Assembly: GCA_944390935.1 (NCBI GenBank)
Contig: CALXRU010000004.1
Span: 1-64,000 of the forward strand
Origin: Acidaminococcaceae bacterium
GTDB taxonomy: Bacteria; Bacillota; Negativicutes; Acidaminococcales; Acidaminococcaceae
DNA length: 64,000 bases
Direction of reading: 5' to 3'
Each line of letters begins with the position of its first letter. Positions within the stretch are counted from its first letter, which is position 1. Shown one piece after another: positions 42,769-51,713 of this stretch. A program made the translations under genes and the position numbers. Under the pieces are notes generated by a model. It was not told the origin of the DNA. It saw only the letters and a list, made by a program, of their open reading frames with translations, and ran no database searches.

Positions 42769-43035
42769 ATGGTTTATATCGAGCCCGCAACGCGTTTGCG
42801 TACCGATTATAACAGGATTGCTGATTTAGCACGCAGAACGGCTGAGCCGGTTTATATTACAAGAAACGGCACGACCGAAGTAGTGGTAATGGACATTAAA
42901 GCATTCCAGCAACGTGAGCTTGTGCTTAAGCTTGGCAACGTTGTTTTGGAAGGCGAACTTAAAAGGCGGAACGGTACTGCCACACTCAGTATAGAAGAAA
43001 TGGAAGCTCTGTTAAAGAAATATGCTGAGGGCTGA
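42769..43035 (+). CDS. Phd/YefM-family antitoxin
   Basis: An 88-residue antitoxin: N-terminal Phd/YefM fold (IEPATRLRTDYNRIADLARR, then PVYITRNGTTEVVVMDIKAF, residues 4-47) and a C-terminal toxin-binding region. It should repress its own promoter. GGGAGGAAGAG precedes the ATG. It overlaps the toxin frame at its 3' end. Confidence 0.88.
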   Translation: MVYIEPATRLRTDYNRIADLARRTAEPVYITRNGTTEVVVMDIKAFQQRELVLKLGNVVLEGELKRRNGTATLSIEEMEALLKKYAEG

Positions 43036-43342
43036 AACTGTGGTGAAATTTATGCCGCGCGCCGTGGAAGACCTTAGCAATATCACGGCTTACTGGCAGC
43101 GAAACATAACGCAGGAAGAAGCACAGAAAATTACTACTAAAATACTGCGCGATTTAAAAGAATTGGCATTGTTTTATCCGGCAGCAAACATTATTCGCTA
43201 CGAGCCGTTAAAAAGCCAGTCCTTCAGATTTTTCAGAAGCGCACCCTATGTGTGCATTTGCAAGAAGATAGAAAACATTATATATGTCTATCATATTGCA
43301 CATGAAGATGGCGAATATCCGGATATCTTTATGCGCAGGTAA
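43022..43342 (+). CDS. RelE/ParE-family toxin
   Basis: A toxin of the RelE/ParE superfamily: VKFMPRAVEDLSNITAYW at the start and a core with SQSFRFFRSAPYVCICKK and a late IIYVYHIAH. The listed ATG at 43022 overlaps the antitoxin by 14 bases and gives 106 residues. GTG codons at 43040 and 43043 would give about 100 residues beginning at the usual family start, with GAGGG upstream, and may be the true start. Target (gyrase or mRNA) cannot be told. Confidence 0.85.
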   Translation: MLRAETVVKFMPRAVEDLSNITAYWQRNITQEEAQKITTKILRDLKELALFYPAANIIRYEPLKSQSFRFFRSAPYVCICKKIENIIYVYHIAHEDGEYPDIFMRR

Positions 43343-43345
43343 AAG

Positions 43346-43392
43346 AAAAACAGCAGTACTCTGATTTTCAGGTCAGGGTACTGCTGTTTTTT
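43346..43392 (+). terminator. Terminator of the toxin-antitoxin pair
   Basis: Nearly perfect 19-base-pair stem (AAAAACAGCAGTACTCTGA with its complement at 43373-43391), then T. Confidence 0.88.
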
Positions 43393-43486
43393 ACTGATAA
43401 AAATTAAAGATTGCTGATAATATCTCACGAAAATCATAAAATACGCCGCAAATTTTATAAAAAAGAGCTGTACTTACGCAAAACTT

Positions 43487-43515
43487 TTGCGAAACGCCGC
43501 AGAATGTGATAAAAT
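43487..43515 (+). promoter_or_regulatory. Promoter of metG
   Basis: TTGCGA (43487-43492), 17 bases, TAAAAT (43510-43515). The leader of about 55 bases is too short for a T-box. Confidence 0.55.
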
Positions 43516-43574
43516 TACAAAAGAATTCCTTTAAAAAAGCAAAACAAAATTAACATAAAAGAAGGGAAAGCCAG

Positions 43575-45533
43575 ATGAGTAAAAACAGCTTCTATATTAC
43601 TACTCCGATTTATTATCCGAGCGATAATCTGCATATCGGCCACGCGTACTGTACGACGATTGCCGATACTGTTGCCCGCTATCACCGCGCCAAAGGCGAG
43701 GATGTTTTCTTCCTGACCGGCAGCGATGAACACGGCCTGAAAATTCAGCGCAAGGCTGCCGAAAAAGGCGTTACGCCGATTGAATATGTCGACGGCATTG
43801 TTGCCAACTTTAAAAAGCTGTGGAAGATGCTGAACATCTCCAACAACGATTTTATCCGCACCAGCGAGGAACGCCACCACAAGGTTGTGCAGGCGGTACT
43901 GCAAAAAATTTACGAGCAGGGCGATATTTACAAAAAGAATTATGAAGGTTTGTACTGCGTTCCTTGCGAATCGTACTGGCTGGAGCGCCAGCTTGTTGAC
44001 GGCAACTGCCCGGACTGCGGACGCCCGGTAGAAAAGATGGCTGAGGAAAGCTATTTCTTCAAACTGTCCAAGTATCAGGACAGAATTCTGGAATACATCG
44101 AAACGCATCCTGATTTCATCCAGCCGGTTTCGCGCCGCAACGAAATGATTAACTTCATTAAACAGGGGCTTGAAGATTTGTGCATTACCCGCACGACCTT
44201 TGACTGGGGTATTCCCGTGCCGTTCGACCCGAAACACGTTGTTTATGTTTGGTTTGACGCGCTTTTGAACTACTTCACCGCTATCGGCTACGGCACGGAT
44301 GAAGAAAAGTTCCATAAATTCTGGCCTGCCAACATTCATCTGGTTGGCAAGGAGATAGTTCGCTTCCATAGTATTATCTGGCCGATTATGCTGATGGCTA
44401 TGGGCGAAGAACTGCCGAAACAGGTTTACGGCCACGGCTGGCTGGTTGTTGACGGCGACAAAATGTCCAAGTCCAAGGGCAACGTAATTGACCCGATTGC
44501 GCTGATTGACGAGTTTGGCCCGGATGCCATCCGTTACTTCCTGCTGCGCGAAATTGCGCTGGGCAGTGACGGCAACTTCTCGCGCGACGCGCTGATTAAC
44601 CGCATTAACGCAGACCTTGCCAACGACCTTGGTAACCTGCTGCACCGCACTGTAAGCATGATTGAAAAATATCACGGCGGCGTTGTAACGCACAAAGAAG
44701 GCACGGAAGCTGTCGATAAGGATTTTATCGCGCTGGTTAACGAAACCGTTGCCAATTACAAAGACGACATGGACCACATGGAGCTGAATCAGGCTATTAA
44801 AGACGTTTGGGCGCTGATTGGCCGTGCCAACAAATATATTGATGAAACAGCGCCGTGGATTTTGGCGAAAGACCCCGCGCAGGCAGAGCGTTTGCAGGCA
44901 GTTATGTACAACCTTGCCGAAGCGCTGCGCATTGTGGCGATTTTGATTGCTCCGTTTGTACCCGTTACCGCACCGAAAATTTACGAACAGCTGGGCCTTG
45001 GCAAACCGGAAAGCTTTTTGCTGGCTGACGCCGAATGGGGCAAGCTGGCAACCGGCACCAAAGTGCAGAAGGGCGATCCGCTGTTCCCGCGCATTGAAGT
45101 AACCGAAGACGGCGACACCGTAATTGCCGCAACCAAAAAAACTGCTGCCAAACCTGCCAAGGCAGAAGCACCGAAAGCAGAAGCAAAAAAAGCAGCACCG
45201 GCAGCAGCCGATGAAATTACTATTGAAGATTTTGCCAAGCTCGACCTGCGTGTGGCAACGATTGTAGCGGCAGAACGCGTGCCGAAAACCGATAAACTGC
45301 TGAAAATTCAGGTAAAAATCGGCGATGAGGAACGTACCATTGTCAGCGGCATTGCCCAGCATTACGAGCCGGAAGCATTGATTGGCAGAAACGTTATCGT
45401 TATTGCCAACCTTAAGCCTGCCAAACTGCGCGGAATTGAAAGCCGCGGCATGGTTCTGGCTGCCAGCGACGGTGAAGGCAACCTGGTACTGGCAGACGCA
45501 CCGGGCATTGCCAGCGGTAGCAAGGTGAAATAA
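43575..45533 (+). CDS. metG: Methionyl-tRNA synthetase
   Basis: Charges tRNA-Met. The 652 residues hold the class I core with HIGHAY (about 18), a knuckle with CVPCESYWLERQLVDGNCPDC (zinc-binding CxxC pairs, split near 127-147), KMSKSKGN (about 297-304), the anticodon-binding helical domain, an Ala/Lys/Pro-rich linker (about 517-548) and a C-terminal EMAP/Trbp111-like tRNA-binding domain (DFAKLDLRVATIVAAE, then LKPAKLRGIESRGM). First gene of metG-tatD-yabE-like-rnmV-ksgA, the order known from Bacillus. Confidence 0.97.
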   Translation: MSKNSFYITTPIYYPSDNLHIGHAYCTTIADTVARYHRAKGEDVFFLTGSDEHGLKIQRKAAEKGVTPIEYVDGIVANFKKLWKMLNISNNDFIRTSEERHHKVVQAVLQKIYEQGDIYKKNYEGLYCVPCESYWLERQLVDGNCPDCGRPVEKMAEESYFFKLSKYQDRILEYIETHPDFIQPVSRRNEMINFIKQGLEDLCITRTTFDWGIPVPFDPKHVVYVWFDALLNYFTAIGYGTDEEKFHKFWPANIHLVGKEIVRFHSIIWPIMLMAMGEELPKQVYGHGWLVVDGDKMSKSKGNVIDPIALIDEFGPDAIRYFLLREIALGSDGNFSRDALINRINADLANDLGNLLHRTVSMIEKYHGGVVTHKEGTEAVDKDFIALVNETVANYKDDMDHMELNQAIKDVWALIGRANKYIDETAPWILAKDPAQAERLQAVMYNLAEALRIVAILIAPFVPVTAPKIYEQLGLGKPESFLLADAEWGKLATGTKVQKGDPLFPRIEVTEDGDTVIAATKKTAAKPAKAEAPKAEAKKAAPAAADEITIEDFAKLDLRVATIVAAERVPKTDKLLKIQVKIGDEERTIVSGIAQHYEPEALIGRNVIVIANLKPAKLRGIESRGMVLAASDGEGNLVLADAPGIASGSKVK

Positions 45534-45534
45534 A

Positions 45535-46320
45535 ATGTCGCGCACAGGCTTGTGGGATTCGCACGCCCACCTGGATTCCGACTATTTTACCGATGACCGT
45601 GACGAGCTGATTACTAAAATCGGCGAAGAAATGGACGGCTTTATCAACCCCGGCTGCGACGAAGAAAGTTCCGCCTTTGCGGTACAGCTTGCCGAGAAAT
45701 ACGATTTTGTATATGCGGCAGTCGGCTGGCACCCGGAGGATTTGGCCGGCATTAAGGACGAACATTATCTTGATAAGCTGGCGGCTTGGGCGGTACATCC
45801 CAAGGTTGTCGCTATCGGCGAAATCGGGCTTGATTATTATTGGAAGGAAAACGAACCGAAAGAGGTGCAGAAAAAGCGCCTGCTGGAGCAGATTGACCTT
45901 GCCGTACAGTTTGATTTGCCTGTAATCATCCACGACCGCGACGCGCACGGCGATATTTTTGATATCTTCCGCAATGAAGTACCGAAAAATACGCGTGCAG
46001 TGTTCCATTGCTATTCCGGTTCGCTGGAAATGGCAAAGGAGCTTGCCAAACGCGGTTATTATTTCGGATTCGGCGGCACAAGCACCTATAAAAATTCCGC
46101 CAAAGTGCGAGAGGTACTCGCCTTTGTGCCGGACGAGCTGCTGCTGTTTGAAACGGATTCACCGTATTTAACGCCGGTGCCCTACCGCGGCAAACGCAAC
46201 TGCCCGCTGTATACCGAACTGGTAGCGCAAAATGCGGCGCAGGTACGCGGCACGGATTTTGAAACCATTGCGGCAATAACGACTCGCAATGTGAAGACGC
46301 TGTTTAACAAAATTAAATAA
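45535..46320 (+). CDS. tatD: TatD-family metal-dependent DNase
   Basis: A 261-residue TIM-barrel hydrolase (Mg-dependent 3'-5' DNase group). It has DSHAHLD (8-14), the metal ligands in GEIGLDYYW (about 95-103), PVIIHDRDAHGD (about 124-135), FHCYSGS and ETDSPYLTPVPYRGKRN (about 203-219). The ATG follows the metG stop by one base, so translation is coupled. Confidence 0.94.
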   Translation: MSRTGLWDSHAHLDSDYFTDDRDELITKIGEEMDGFINPGCDEESSAFAVQLAEKYDFVYAAVGWHPEDLAGIKDEHYLDKLAAWAVHPKVVAIGEIGLDYYWKENEPKEVQKKRLLEQIDLAVQFDLPVIIHDRDAHGDIFDIFRNEVPKNTRAVFHCYSGSLEMAKELAKRGYYFGFGGTSTYKNSAKVREVLAFVPDELLLFETDSPYLTPVPYRGKRNCPLYTELVAQNAAQVRGTDFETIAAITTRNVKTLFNKIK

Positions 46321-46323
46321 TAC

Positions 46324-46358
46324 AAACGCGGTGGTTTAATACTGCCGCGTTTTTGTTT
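46324..46358 (+). terminator. Terminator of metG-tatD
   Basis: AAACGCGG / CCGCGTTT stem, then TTGTTT. Confidence 0.75.
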
Positions 46359-46438
46359 GAAATAAAAGTGCGTTACTAAAAAACTTTTTGTTTAAAAGTT
46401 TTTGAAATTATACTTAATGTGTTGTAACAGTGGGCGGC

Positions 46439-46468
46439 TTGACATTGTAAAAAAGCCTGTGATAAAAT
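46439..46468 (+). promoter_or_regulatory. Promoter of the yabE-like/rnmV/ksgA unit
   Basis: TTGACA (46439-46444), 18 bases, TAAAAT (46463-46468). Confidence 0.7.
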
Positions 46469-46493
46469 ACCCCAGAATTAAGGAGGTTATTTT

Positions 46494-47468
46494 ATGCCCA
46501 AACATGTTACATTTTGGAAACGAACCATTCTGATTGCAGTTATGTTTGTAATTTTATTCGCGGGGCAAACTCATCCCGGCCTTGCCGAATCGGCCGTAAC
46601 CATTTTAAAATTTGACGGTACGGAAAAGACGGTAACGACCACGCTGAAAGAGCCGCGCGAAATTTTTAAAGAAGCTGGTGTGCGTGTCGGCCAGTCCGAT
46701 TTAATTAAGGAAGAAAACGGTGCGCAGGGAACGGTGCTGACTTTAAAACGCGCCCTGCCTATTGTCGTTGTACGCGGCGAATCCGAACAGAAGTTTTTTA
46801 CCAATAAAGATACCGTCGGCGCAGCGCTGCGCGATTTAAAAATACGTTACGACAAACAGCTTGTTTACCCGACGCCGGAAACTAAAATTACTTCCGGACT
46901 TGAAATTCACATCCTTAATAAAGGTGATAAAATAAGCAGCGAAGAAGCGGATTTGGAAATCCCCGTTAAATATTACGATGACGAAAGCATCCCTTACGGC
47001 GAACACAAAGTTGAAGACCAGGGCGCCGTTGGCAGGGTAAAAATTATTAAAAAATCCGTTGCCGGTGCAGATAATACCGCCAAAGAGGTGGAAATCGCAC
47101 GCGAAGTGCTGGCAGACCCGAAATATTCCATCATCCGCCGCGGCGTTGGCATGTCCGTTGAAACGCCGGAAGGACGCAAAAAATATACCCGCATCGTTAC
47201 CATGGAAGCCAGTGCTTATACCATTCACTGCGGCAGCGGTACGGGGCTTACTTCCATCGGGCTGGTGCCCGTGCGCGGCATTGTTGCTGTTGACCCGCAC
47301 GTAATTCCGTATTATACTAAAATGTATGTTCCCGGTTACGGCGTGGCTATGGCCGGCGACACCGGCGGCGCGATTGTGGGCAACCGCATAGACCTGTTTA
47401 TGGACAGCTACGAAGAAGCCATTAACTGGGGCCGCCGCGATGTGGAAGTTTATATTTTAGAGGACTGA
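46494..47468 (+). CDS. YabE-like cell-wall protein (DUF348, G5, 3D domains)
   Basis: A 324-residue exported protein. A signal peptide or anchor (ILIAVMFVILFAGQTHPG, about 11-28) is followed by two DUF348 repeats (about 34-120), a G5 domain (about 150-215: EIPVKYYDDESIPYGEHKVEDQ) and a C-terminal 3D domain with AYTIHCGSGTGLTSIG (about 241-256), VAVDPHVIPYYTKMYVPGYG and the aspartates of AGDTGGAIVGNRIDLF (about 288-303). The 3D domain is a lytic-transglycosylase-like fold acting on peptidoglycan. AAGGAGG lies seven bases before the ATG. rnmV and ksgA follow as in Bacillus. Confidence 0.9.
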   Translation: MPKHVTFWKRTILIAVMFVILFAGQTHPGLAESAVTILKFDGTEKTVTTTLKEPREIFKEAGVRVGQSDLIKEENGAQGTVLTLKRALPIVVVRGESEQKFFTNKDTVGAALRDLKIRYDKQLVYPTPETKITSGLEIHILNKGDKISSEEADLEIPVKYYDDESIPYGEHKVEDQGAVGRVKIIKKSVAGADNTAKEVEIAREVLADPKYSIIRRGVGMSVETPEGRKKYTRIVTMEASAYTIHCGSGTGLTSIGLVPVRGIVAVDPHVIPYYTKMYVPGYGVAMAGDTGGAIVGNRIDLFMDSYEEAINWGRRDVEVYILED

Positions 47469-47472
47469 TAAT

Positions 47473-48018
47473 TTGCTGAAAGAAGTTTTGGTGGTTGAAG
47501 GCAAGAGCGACACAGCAGCCATCAGGCGCGCGCTGGAAGCCGATACGATTGAAACCGGCGGCTTTACGCTGGCGCCTTCCACCTTAAAAAAGATTGAAGC
47601 GGCTTATAACAAGCGCGGCATTATTATTTTGACCGACCCGGACGGCGCAGGCAACCGCATCCGACGCTTTTTGACGGAGCGTTTCCCCGAAGCCGGGCAG
47701 GCGTTTATACCGCGTATTGACGCGACGGCAAATGGCGACGTCGGCGTGGAACAGGCCAGCCCTGCGGCGATTTTAGCTGCGCTGGGCAAGGTGCGCCACC
47801 ACGAATTTAACCCTGCTTTTGAATTTACCGAACGCGATTTGATGACGAACGGGCTGAGCGGCGGCAGTATGGCTTCCGCACGGCGCGATAAAATGGCGGC
47901 GCTGCTGGGCATTGGCTACGGTAACGCCAAAACTTTTTTGCAAAGGCTGAATACTTACGGCGTAACGCGCGCTGAATTTGACGCCGCACTGAAAGAGCTT
48001 GGAGATTTGGATGAATAA
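47473..48018 (+). CDS. rnmV: Ribonuclease M5
   Basis: Matures 5S rRNA. A 181-residue Toprim protein: VLVVEGKSDTAAIRRA (5-20) with the catalytic Glu, and ILTDPDGAGNRIRRF (about 52-66) with the DxD. The start is a TTG with AGAGGA about eight bases upstream, four bases after the previous stop. Its end overlaps ksgA by eight bases, indicating coupling. Confidence 0.93.
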   Translation: MLKEVLVVEGKSDTAAIRRALEADTIETGGFTLAPSTLKKIEAAYNKRGIIILTDPDGAGNRIRRFLTERFPEAGQAFIPRIDATANGDVGVEQASPAAILAALGKVRHHEFNPAFEFTERDLMTNGLSGGSMASARRDKMAALLGIGYGNAKTFLQRLNTYGVTRAEFDAALKELGDLDE

Positions 48019-48868
48019 ACCCGTAATTGCAACCCCCGAGGTTACCAACTACATACTGCGCAGGTTCAACCTGCATGCCGACAAAAAACTGGGGCAGAAC
48101 TTTTTAATCAGCGAGGACGTTGTGCGCCGCATTGCCGCCGCTGCGGAACTTGCTGAAGGCGACGCCGTGCTGGAAATCGGCCCGGGCATTGGCACGCTGA
48201 CGCAGGCTTTGGCAGAAACCGGCGCGGATGTAACGGCGATTGAACTGGACAGACGCCTTTTGCCGGTGCTGGATAAAACGCTGGAAGGTTACGGCAATGT
48301 GCGCGTTATCAACGCAGATGTGCTGGAACTGAACGTAAACGAAGCGATGGGCGGCAAAACCTTTAAGGTTGCGGCCAACCTGCCCTATTACATAACAACG
48401 CCGATTATTTTTGCGCTGCTGGAGAAAAAACTGCCGGTAGAGCGTATGGTAGTTATGGTGCAGAAGGAAGTTGCCGAGCGCATGACGGCAGCGCCGGGCG
48501 GCAAGGAATACGGCGCGCTTTCCGTAGCGATGCAGTATTATACCGAGCCGGAACTGGCGTTTATCGTACCGCCGGATTGCTTTATTCCGCGTCCGTCTGT
48601 GGACAGCGCCGTTGTGGTCTGCAAAAACCGTACAACACCACCGGTAGATGTCTGTGACGAAAAACTGTTCTTTAGGGTTGTTAAGGCAGCGTTCTCCCTG
48701 CGCCGCAAAATGTTAAGCAACGCGCTGAAAAATATGGGCATTACCGCGCAGCAAGCACAGGAATGGCTGGCTCTTGCAGGTATCGACCCCAAACGCCGCG
48801 GCGAAACACTTTCGCTTCAGGACTTTGCCAATTTAACCAATACGTTTGAGAAGATTAAAAATCAATAA
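48011..48868 (+). CDS. rsmA: 16S rRNA dimethyladenosine transferase
   Basis: KsgA dimethylates two adjacent adenosines near the 3' end of 16S rRNA. The 285 residues hold KKLGQNFLIS (about 26-35), the SAM motif LEIGPGIGTLTQAL (about 55-68), IELDRRLL, the catalytic NLPYYITTP (about 122-130) and the C-terminal helical part (AAFSLRRKMLSNAL). The ATG at 48011 is preferred over 47999 because GGAG lies six bases upstream and MNKPVIATPEVTNYIL is a usual start. Confidence 0.95.
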   Translation: MNKPVIATPEVTNYILRRFNLHADKKLGQNFLISEDVVRRIAAAAELAEGDAVLEIGPGIGTLTQALAETGADVTAIELDRRLLPVLDKTLEGYGNVRVINADVLELNVNEAMGGKTFKVAANLPYYITTPIIFALLEKKLPVERMVVMVQKEVAERMTAAPGGKEYGALSVAMQYYTEPELAFIVPPDCFIPRPSVDSAVVVCKNRTTPPVDVCDEKLFFRVVKAAFSLRRKMLSNALKNMGITAQQAQEWLALAGIDPKRRGETLSLQDFANLTNTFEKIKNQ

Positions 48869-48880
48869 AACCATAAAAAG

Positions 48881-48919
48881 AACCCTCCGTTAAACTGCTA
48901 ACGGAGGGTTTGGTTTTTT
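48881..48919. terminator. Terminator between ksgA and the convergent potD
   Basis: Perfect 12-base-pair stem AACCCTCCGTTA / TAACGGAGGGTT, T runs on both sides. Confidence 0.88.
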
Positions 48920-48959
48920 CTGTTAAATTTTAAGCCGGCGTTCTGCCTTCAAACCACAA

Positions 48960-50027
48960 TTATTTTGCGGTTTTCAGTTCGGTCCAGTAACGGTCGTACA
49001 TGGGCAGTGCTTCGCCGATATCGATGAGCCATTCGCCCTTGTCGATGTTTTCCATGCCGATTTTCAGCATCGGGTCGTTTTTAAATTCATCGCTGTGGAA
49101 TTCCTGGGCTTTTTCGTTCGGGTCGTTGTAGCCGATGTATTCATAGTTTTTAGCGCTGATTTGCGGGTCATAGATAAAGTTGATGAATTTTTCGGCCAGT
49201 TCTTTATGTTTTGCGCCTTTGGGGATTGCAAAGGTATCAGCCCAGATGGTTGCGCCCTCTTTCGGCACTACAAAGCCGATGTTCGGGTTATCCTTTAAAG
49301 TGTAGCTGGCATCGCCGGTCCACATCGTGCCAATCCATGCTTCTTCAGCGATGAATTTTTGTTTGATGGTGTCGGTATCGAAGGCCAGTACGTTAGGAGC
49401 AAGCGCTTTCAAATCCTGAAAAGCTTTTTCAACTTCAGCAGGGTCGGTGCTGTTGTTGGAGAAGCCGTTTTTCTTCAGCGCCATGCCGATGGTTTCGCGG
49501 CTGTCGTTTAAAAGAATCAGGCGGCCTGCATATTCGGGGTTCCACAAATCTTCCCAGCTGTCGGGCACGTCTTTAACATAGTTTTTGTTGTAGGCAATGC
49601 CGGTAATGCCCCAGGTGTAAACCAGGCTGTGGTCGCCGGTCGGGTCATAAACGGGTGCCTGCAAAGTGCTTACAAGGTTTTTGGCGTTGGGGATGTTGTC
49701 CATGTTCATTTTTTCCAGCAAATCAAGTTTGAGCATGGTAGCAACCATATAGTCAGAAGGCTGGATTAAGTCGTACTGTGCGCCGCCGGCCTGAATTTTT
49801 GCCAGAAGCTCCTCATTGTTGGCAAATACGTCGTAATTAACCTTACAATTGTATTGCTTTTCAAATTCGGCAATTACCTCCGGGTCAAAATTGTCTGCCC
49901 AGCTAAAGAGGTTAAGAACCTGCTGTTCTCCTGCCGCTGCATCTTTCTTATCAGCGTCACCTCCGCAGCCTGCTGCGAGCAGGGCCATGGTCAGTACGGA
50001 AACGAGAAAGACCAAAAGTTTTTTCAT
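48960..50027 (-). CDS. potD: Spermidine/putrescine-binding lipoprotein
   Basis: Substrate-binding protein of a polyamine ABC importer, held at the outer face of the inner membrane. The 355 residues start with a lipoprotein signal (KKLLVFLVSVLTMALLAAGC, Cys about 21), then the periplasmic-binding fold: LNLFSWADNFDPEVIAEFEK, YDLIQPSDYMVATM, YTWGITGIAYNK, IGTMWTGDASY and IPKGAKHKELAEKFINFI. Aromatic and acidic residues in these segments fit polyamine binding. Last gene of potABCD. The start at 50027 gives a normal signal peptide; 50039 is possible. Confidence 0.92.
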   Translation of the reverse strand: MKKLLVFLVSVLTMALLAAGCGGDADKKDAAAGEQQVLNLFSWADNFDPEVIAEFEKQYNCKVNYDVFANNEELLAKIQAGGAQYDLIQPSDYMVATMLKLDLLEKMNMDNIPNAKNLVSTLQAPVYDPTGDHSLVYTWGITGIAYNKNYVKDVPDSWEDLWNPEYAGRLILLNDSRETIGMALKKNGFSNNSTDPAEVEKAFQDLKALAPNVLAFDTDTIKQKFIAEEAWIGTMWTGDASYTLKDNPNIGFVVPKEGATIWADTFAIPKGAKHKELAEKFINFIYDPQISAKNYEYIGYNDPNEKAQEFHSDEFKNDPMLKIGMENIDKGEWLIDIGEALPMYDRYWTELKTAK

Positions 50028-50080
50028 TTTGCAAATCATCCTTTCTTTTTTTGGGATTTTATTGTACCGGTTTTACGGCA

Positions 50081-50875
50081 TCAATCGTTATTTTTGCTGC
50101 TGTGCTGCGGCTGCAAAATCTGCGCGATGACAACCAGCGAAATGGTTGCGCACATTAAAAGCGTGGAAAGGGCGTTGATTTCCGGCGAAATGCCGCGTTT
50201 TACCATGGCGTAAATGTACAGCGGCAGCGTGGTGGAATTAGGCCCGGCCACAAAGAAGCTGATGATAAAATCGTCAATGGAAAGCGTAAAGGCAATCAGC
50301 GCGCCTGCGACGATGCCCGGCATGGCCAGCGGCAGCGTTACGTAACGGAAGGTCTGAAGCGGCGTTGCGTATAAGTCCATAGCGGCCTGTTCCAGTTCGT
50401 GGCGCATGCCCTCCAGCCTTGCGTTGACGGTAATGACAACAAACGACAGGCAAAAGGTGATGTGCGCCAGTATCAGCGTCGTTTTGCCGAGCGGAACCTG
50501 CGTCTGTGCAAACAGCACCAACAGCGACAGGCCCATAACGATTTCCGGAATCAGAATCGGCAGATATAAAAGCCCATTGATGACGGGCTTGCATTTATAC
50601 TGGTATCTGTTCAGCGCAATGGCGGCAATGGTGCCCAGCACAGTGCTGACAACGGTGCTGATAATGGCGATGAACAGGCTGTTCATCAGCGCCTCCAGCA
50701 CGCGGCGGTTTTGGAACAGCGTTTTGTACCAGTCCAGCGTAAAGCCGGTCCACACCGCGTTAATGCGCGATTCGTTAAAGGAATACAGTGCGAGGATTAA
50801 CAGCGGCAGGTACAAAAACGCCAGTATTACCAGCGAATAAGCTAACAGAAGATGGCTACGCCACGTCTTTTGCAT
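50081..50875 (-). CDS. potC: Spermidine/putrescine ABC transporter permease
   Basis: A 264-residue inner-membrane permease with six predicted segments and the EAA loop LEQAAMDLYATPLQTFRYVTLPLAMPGI (split around residues 170-197) that contacts the PotA ATPase. Its N-terminal ESRINAVWTGFTLDWY is typical for PotC. It overlaps potB by 20 bases and precedes potD by 53 bases. Confidence 0.93.
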   Translation of the reverse strand: MQKTWRSHLLLAYSLVILAFLYLPLLILALYSFNESRINAVWTGFTLDWYKTLFQNRRVLEALMNSLFIAIISTVVSTVLGTIAAIALNRYQYKCKPVINGLLYLPILIPEIVMGLSLLVLFAQTQVPLGKTTLILAHITFCLSFVVITVNARLEGMRHELEQAAMDLYATPLQTFRYVTLPLAMPGIVAGALIAFTLSIDDFIISFFVAGPNSTTLPLYIYAMVKRGISPEINALSTLLMCATISLVVIAQILQPQHSSKNND

Positions 50876-51713
50876 CGGCTTTGCCCCCTTCCTGCGACTG
50901 TAAAGCTCTGTAATAAAGGATAATCAGCACAAGGCTCATCACGGCCAGCACAATCGACAGCGCGGAACCGAACGGCCAGTCGCGCGCGGCGAGGAACTGG
51001 TTCTGAATGAGGTTGCCGATAAGCGCGGATTTGGCGCCGCCCATAACGTCCGGCACAACGAACATGCCGAGCGAGGAAATGAATACCAGAATCGTGCCTG
51101 CGGCAATGCCCGGCATCGTCAGCGGCAGCGTAATTTTGCGGAAAGCCGTCAGCGGCGATGCACCAAGGTCGCTGGCTGCTTCCAGCAGGCGCAGGTCAAG
51201 CTGCTCGATGGAAACGTAAATCGGCAGCACCATAAACGGCAGCAGCGCGTAAATCATGCCCAGCATAACAGCTGCGTCATTGTACAGCATCTGCAATGGC
51301 TGGTCGATAAGCCCCAGCTTCATCAGCAGCGTGTTAACCACGCCCTGCGTACGCAGGATGATAACCCACGCATAAGAGCGGATTAAAAAGTTAATCCAGA
51401 ACGGAATCATTACCAGTATCAGCCCCGGCTGCTGCCATTTTTTAGGCAGACGTGCGATAAAATACGCCAGCGGATAGCCCATGATGATGGTAGCCACCGT
51501 GGTGATAACGGCAACGATTAAGGTATCGGCAAAAATCTGCAAATATAACGGTTCTAAAAAGCGCAGATAATTGTCCGTGGTAAATTCAAAAATAATTTGT
51601 CCGTAAGGAGTGCGTCCGGCAAAGGAAACTGCAACTACGATGAGAAGCGGGATAACGAAAAAGATGCTTAACCACAGCATTGCCGGAGCAACCATCAGTT
51701 TTCCGTTTTTCAT
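50856..51713 (-). CDS. potB: Spermidine/putrescine ABC transporter permease
   Basis: A 285-residue inner-membrane permease with six segments and the EAA loop LLEAASDLGASPLTAFRKITLPL (about 180-202). FWINFLIRSYAWVIIL and the VPDVMGGAK segment are typical for PotB. The ATG at 51713 overlaps the potA stop (ATGA), so translation is coupled; the longer frame to 51746 has no advantage. Confidence 0.93.
   Translation of the reverse strand: MKNGKLMVAPAMLWLSIFFVIPLLIVVAVSFAGRTPYGQIIFEFTTDNYLRFLEPLYLQIFADTLIVAVITTVATIIMGYPLAYFIARLPKKWQQPGLILVMIPFWINFLIRSYAWVIILRTQGVVNTLLMKLGLIDQPLQMLYNDAAVMLGMIYALLPFMVLPIYVSIEQLDLRLLEAASDLGASPLTAFRKITLPLTMPGIAAGTILVFISSLGMFVVPDVMGGAKSALIGNLIQNQFLAARDWPFGSALSIVLAVMSLVLIILYYRALQSQEGGKADAKDVA

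Noticed and set aside
43515-45545. A 676-codon open frame on the minus strand across metG
   Set aside because: It mirrors metG exactly, has a Phe/Asn/His-rich composition typical of antisense frames, no ribosome site and no domain. Similar long antisense frames lie over the decarboxylase, rplI/dnaB, tatD and the activase genes and are shadows for the same reasons.
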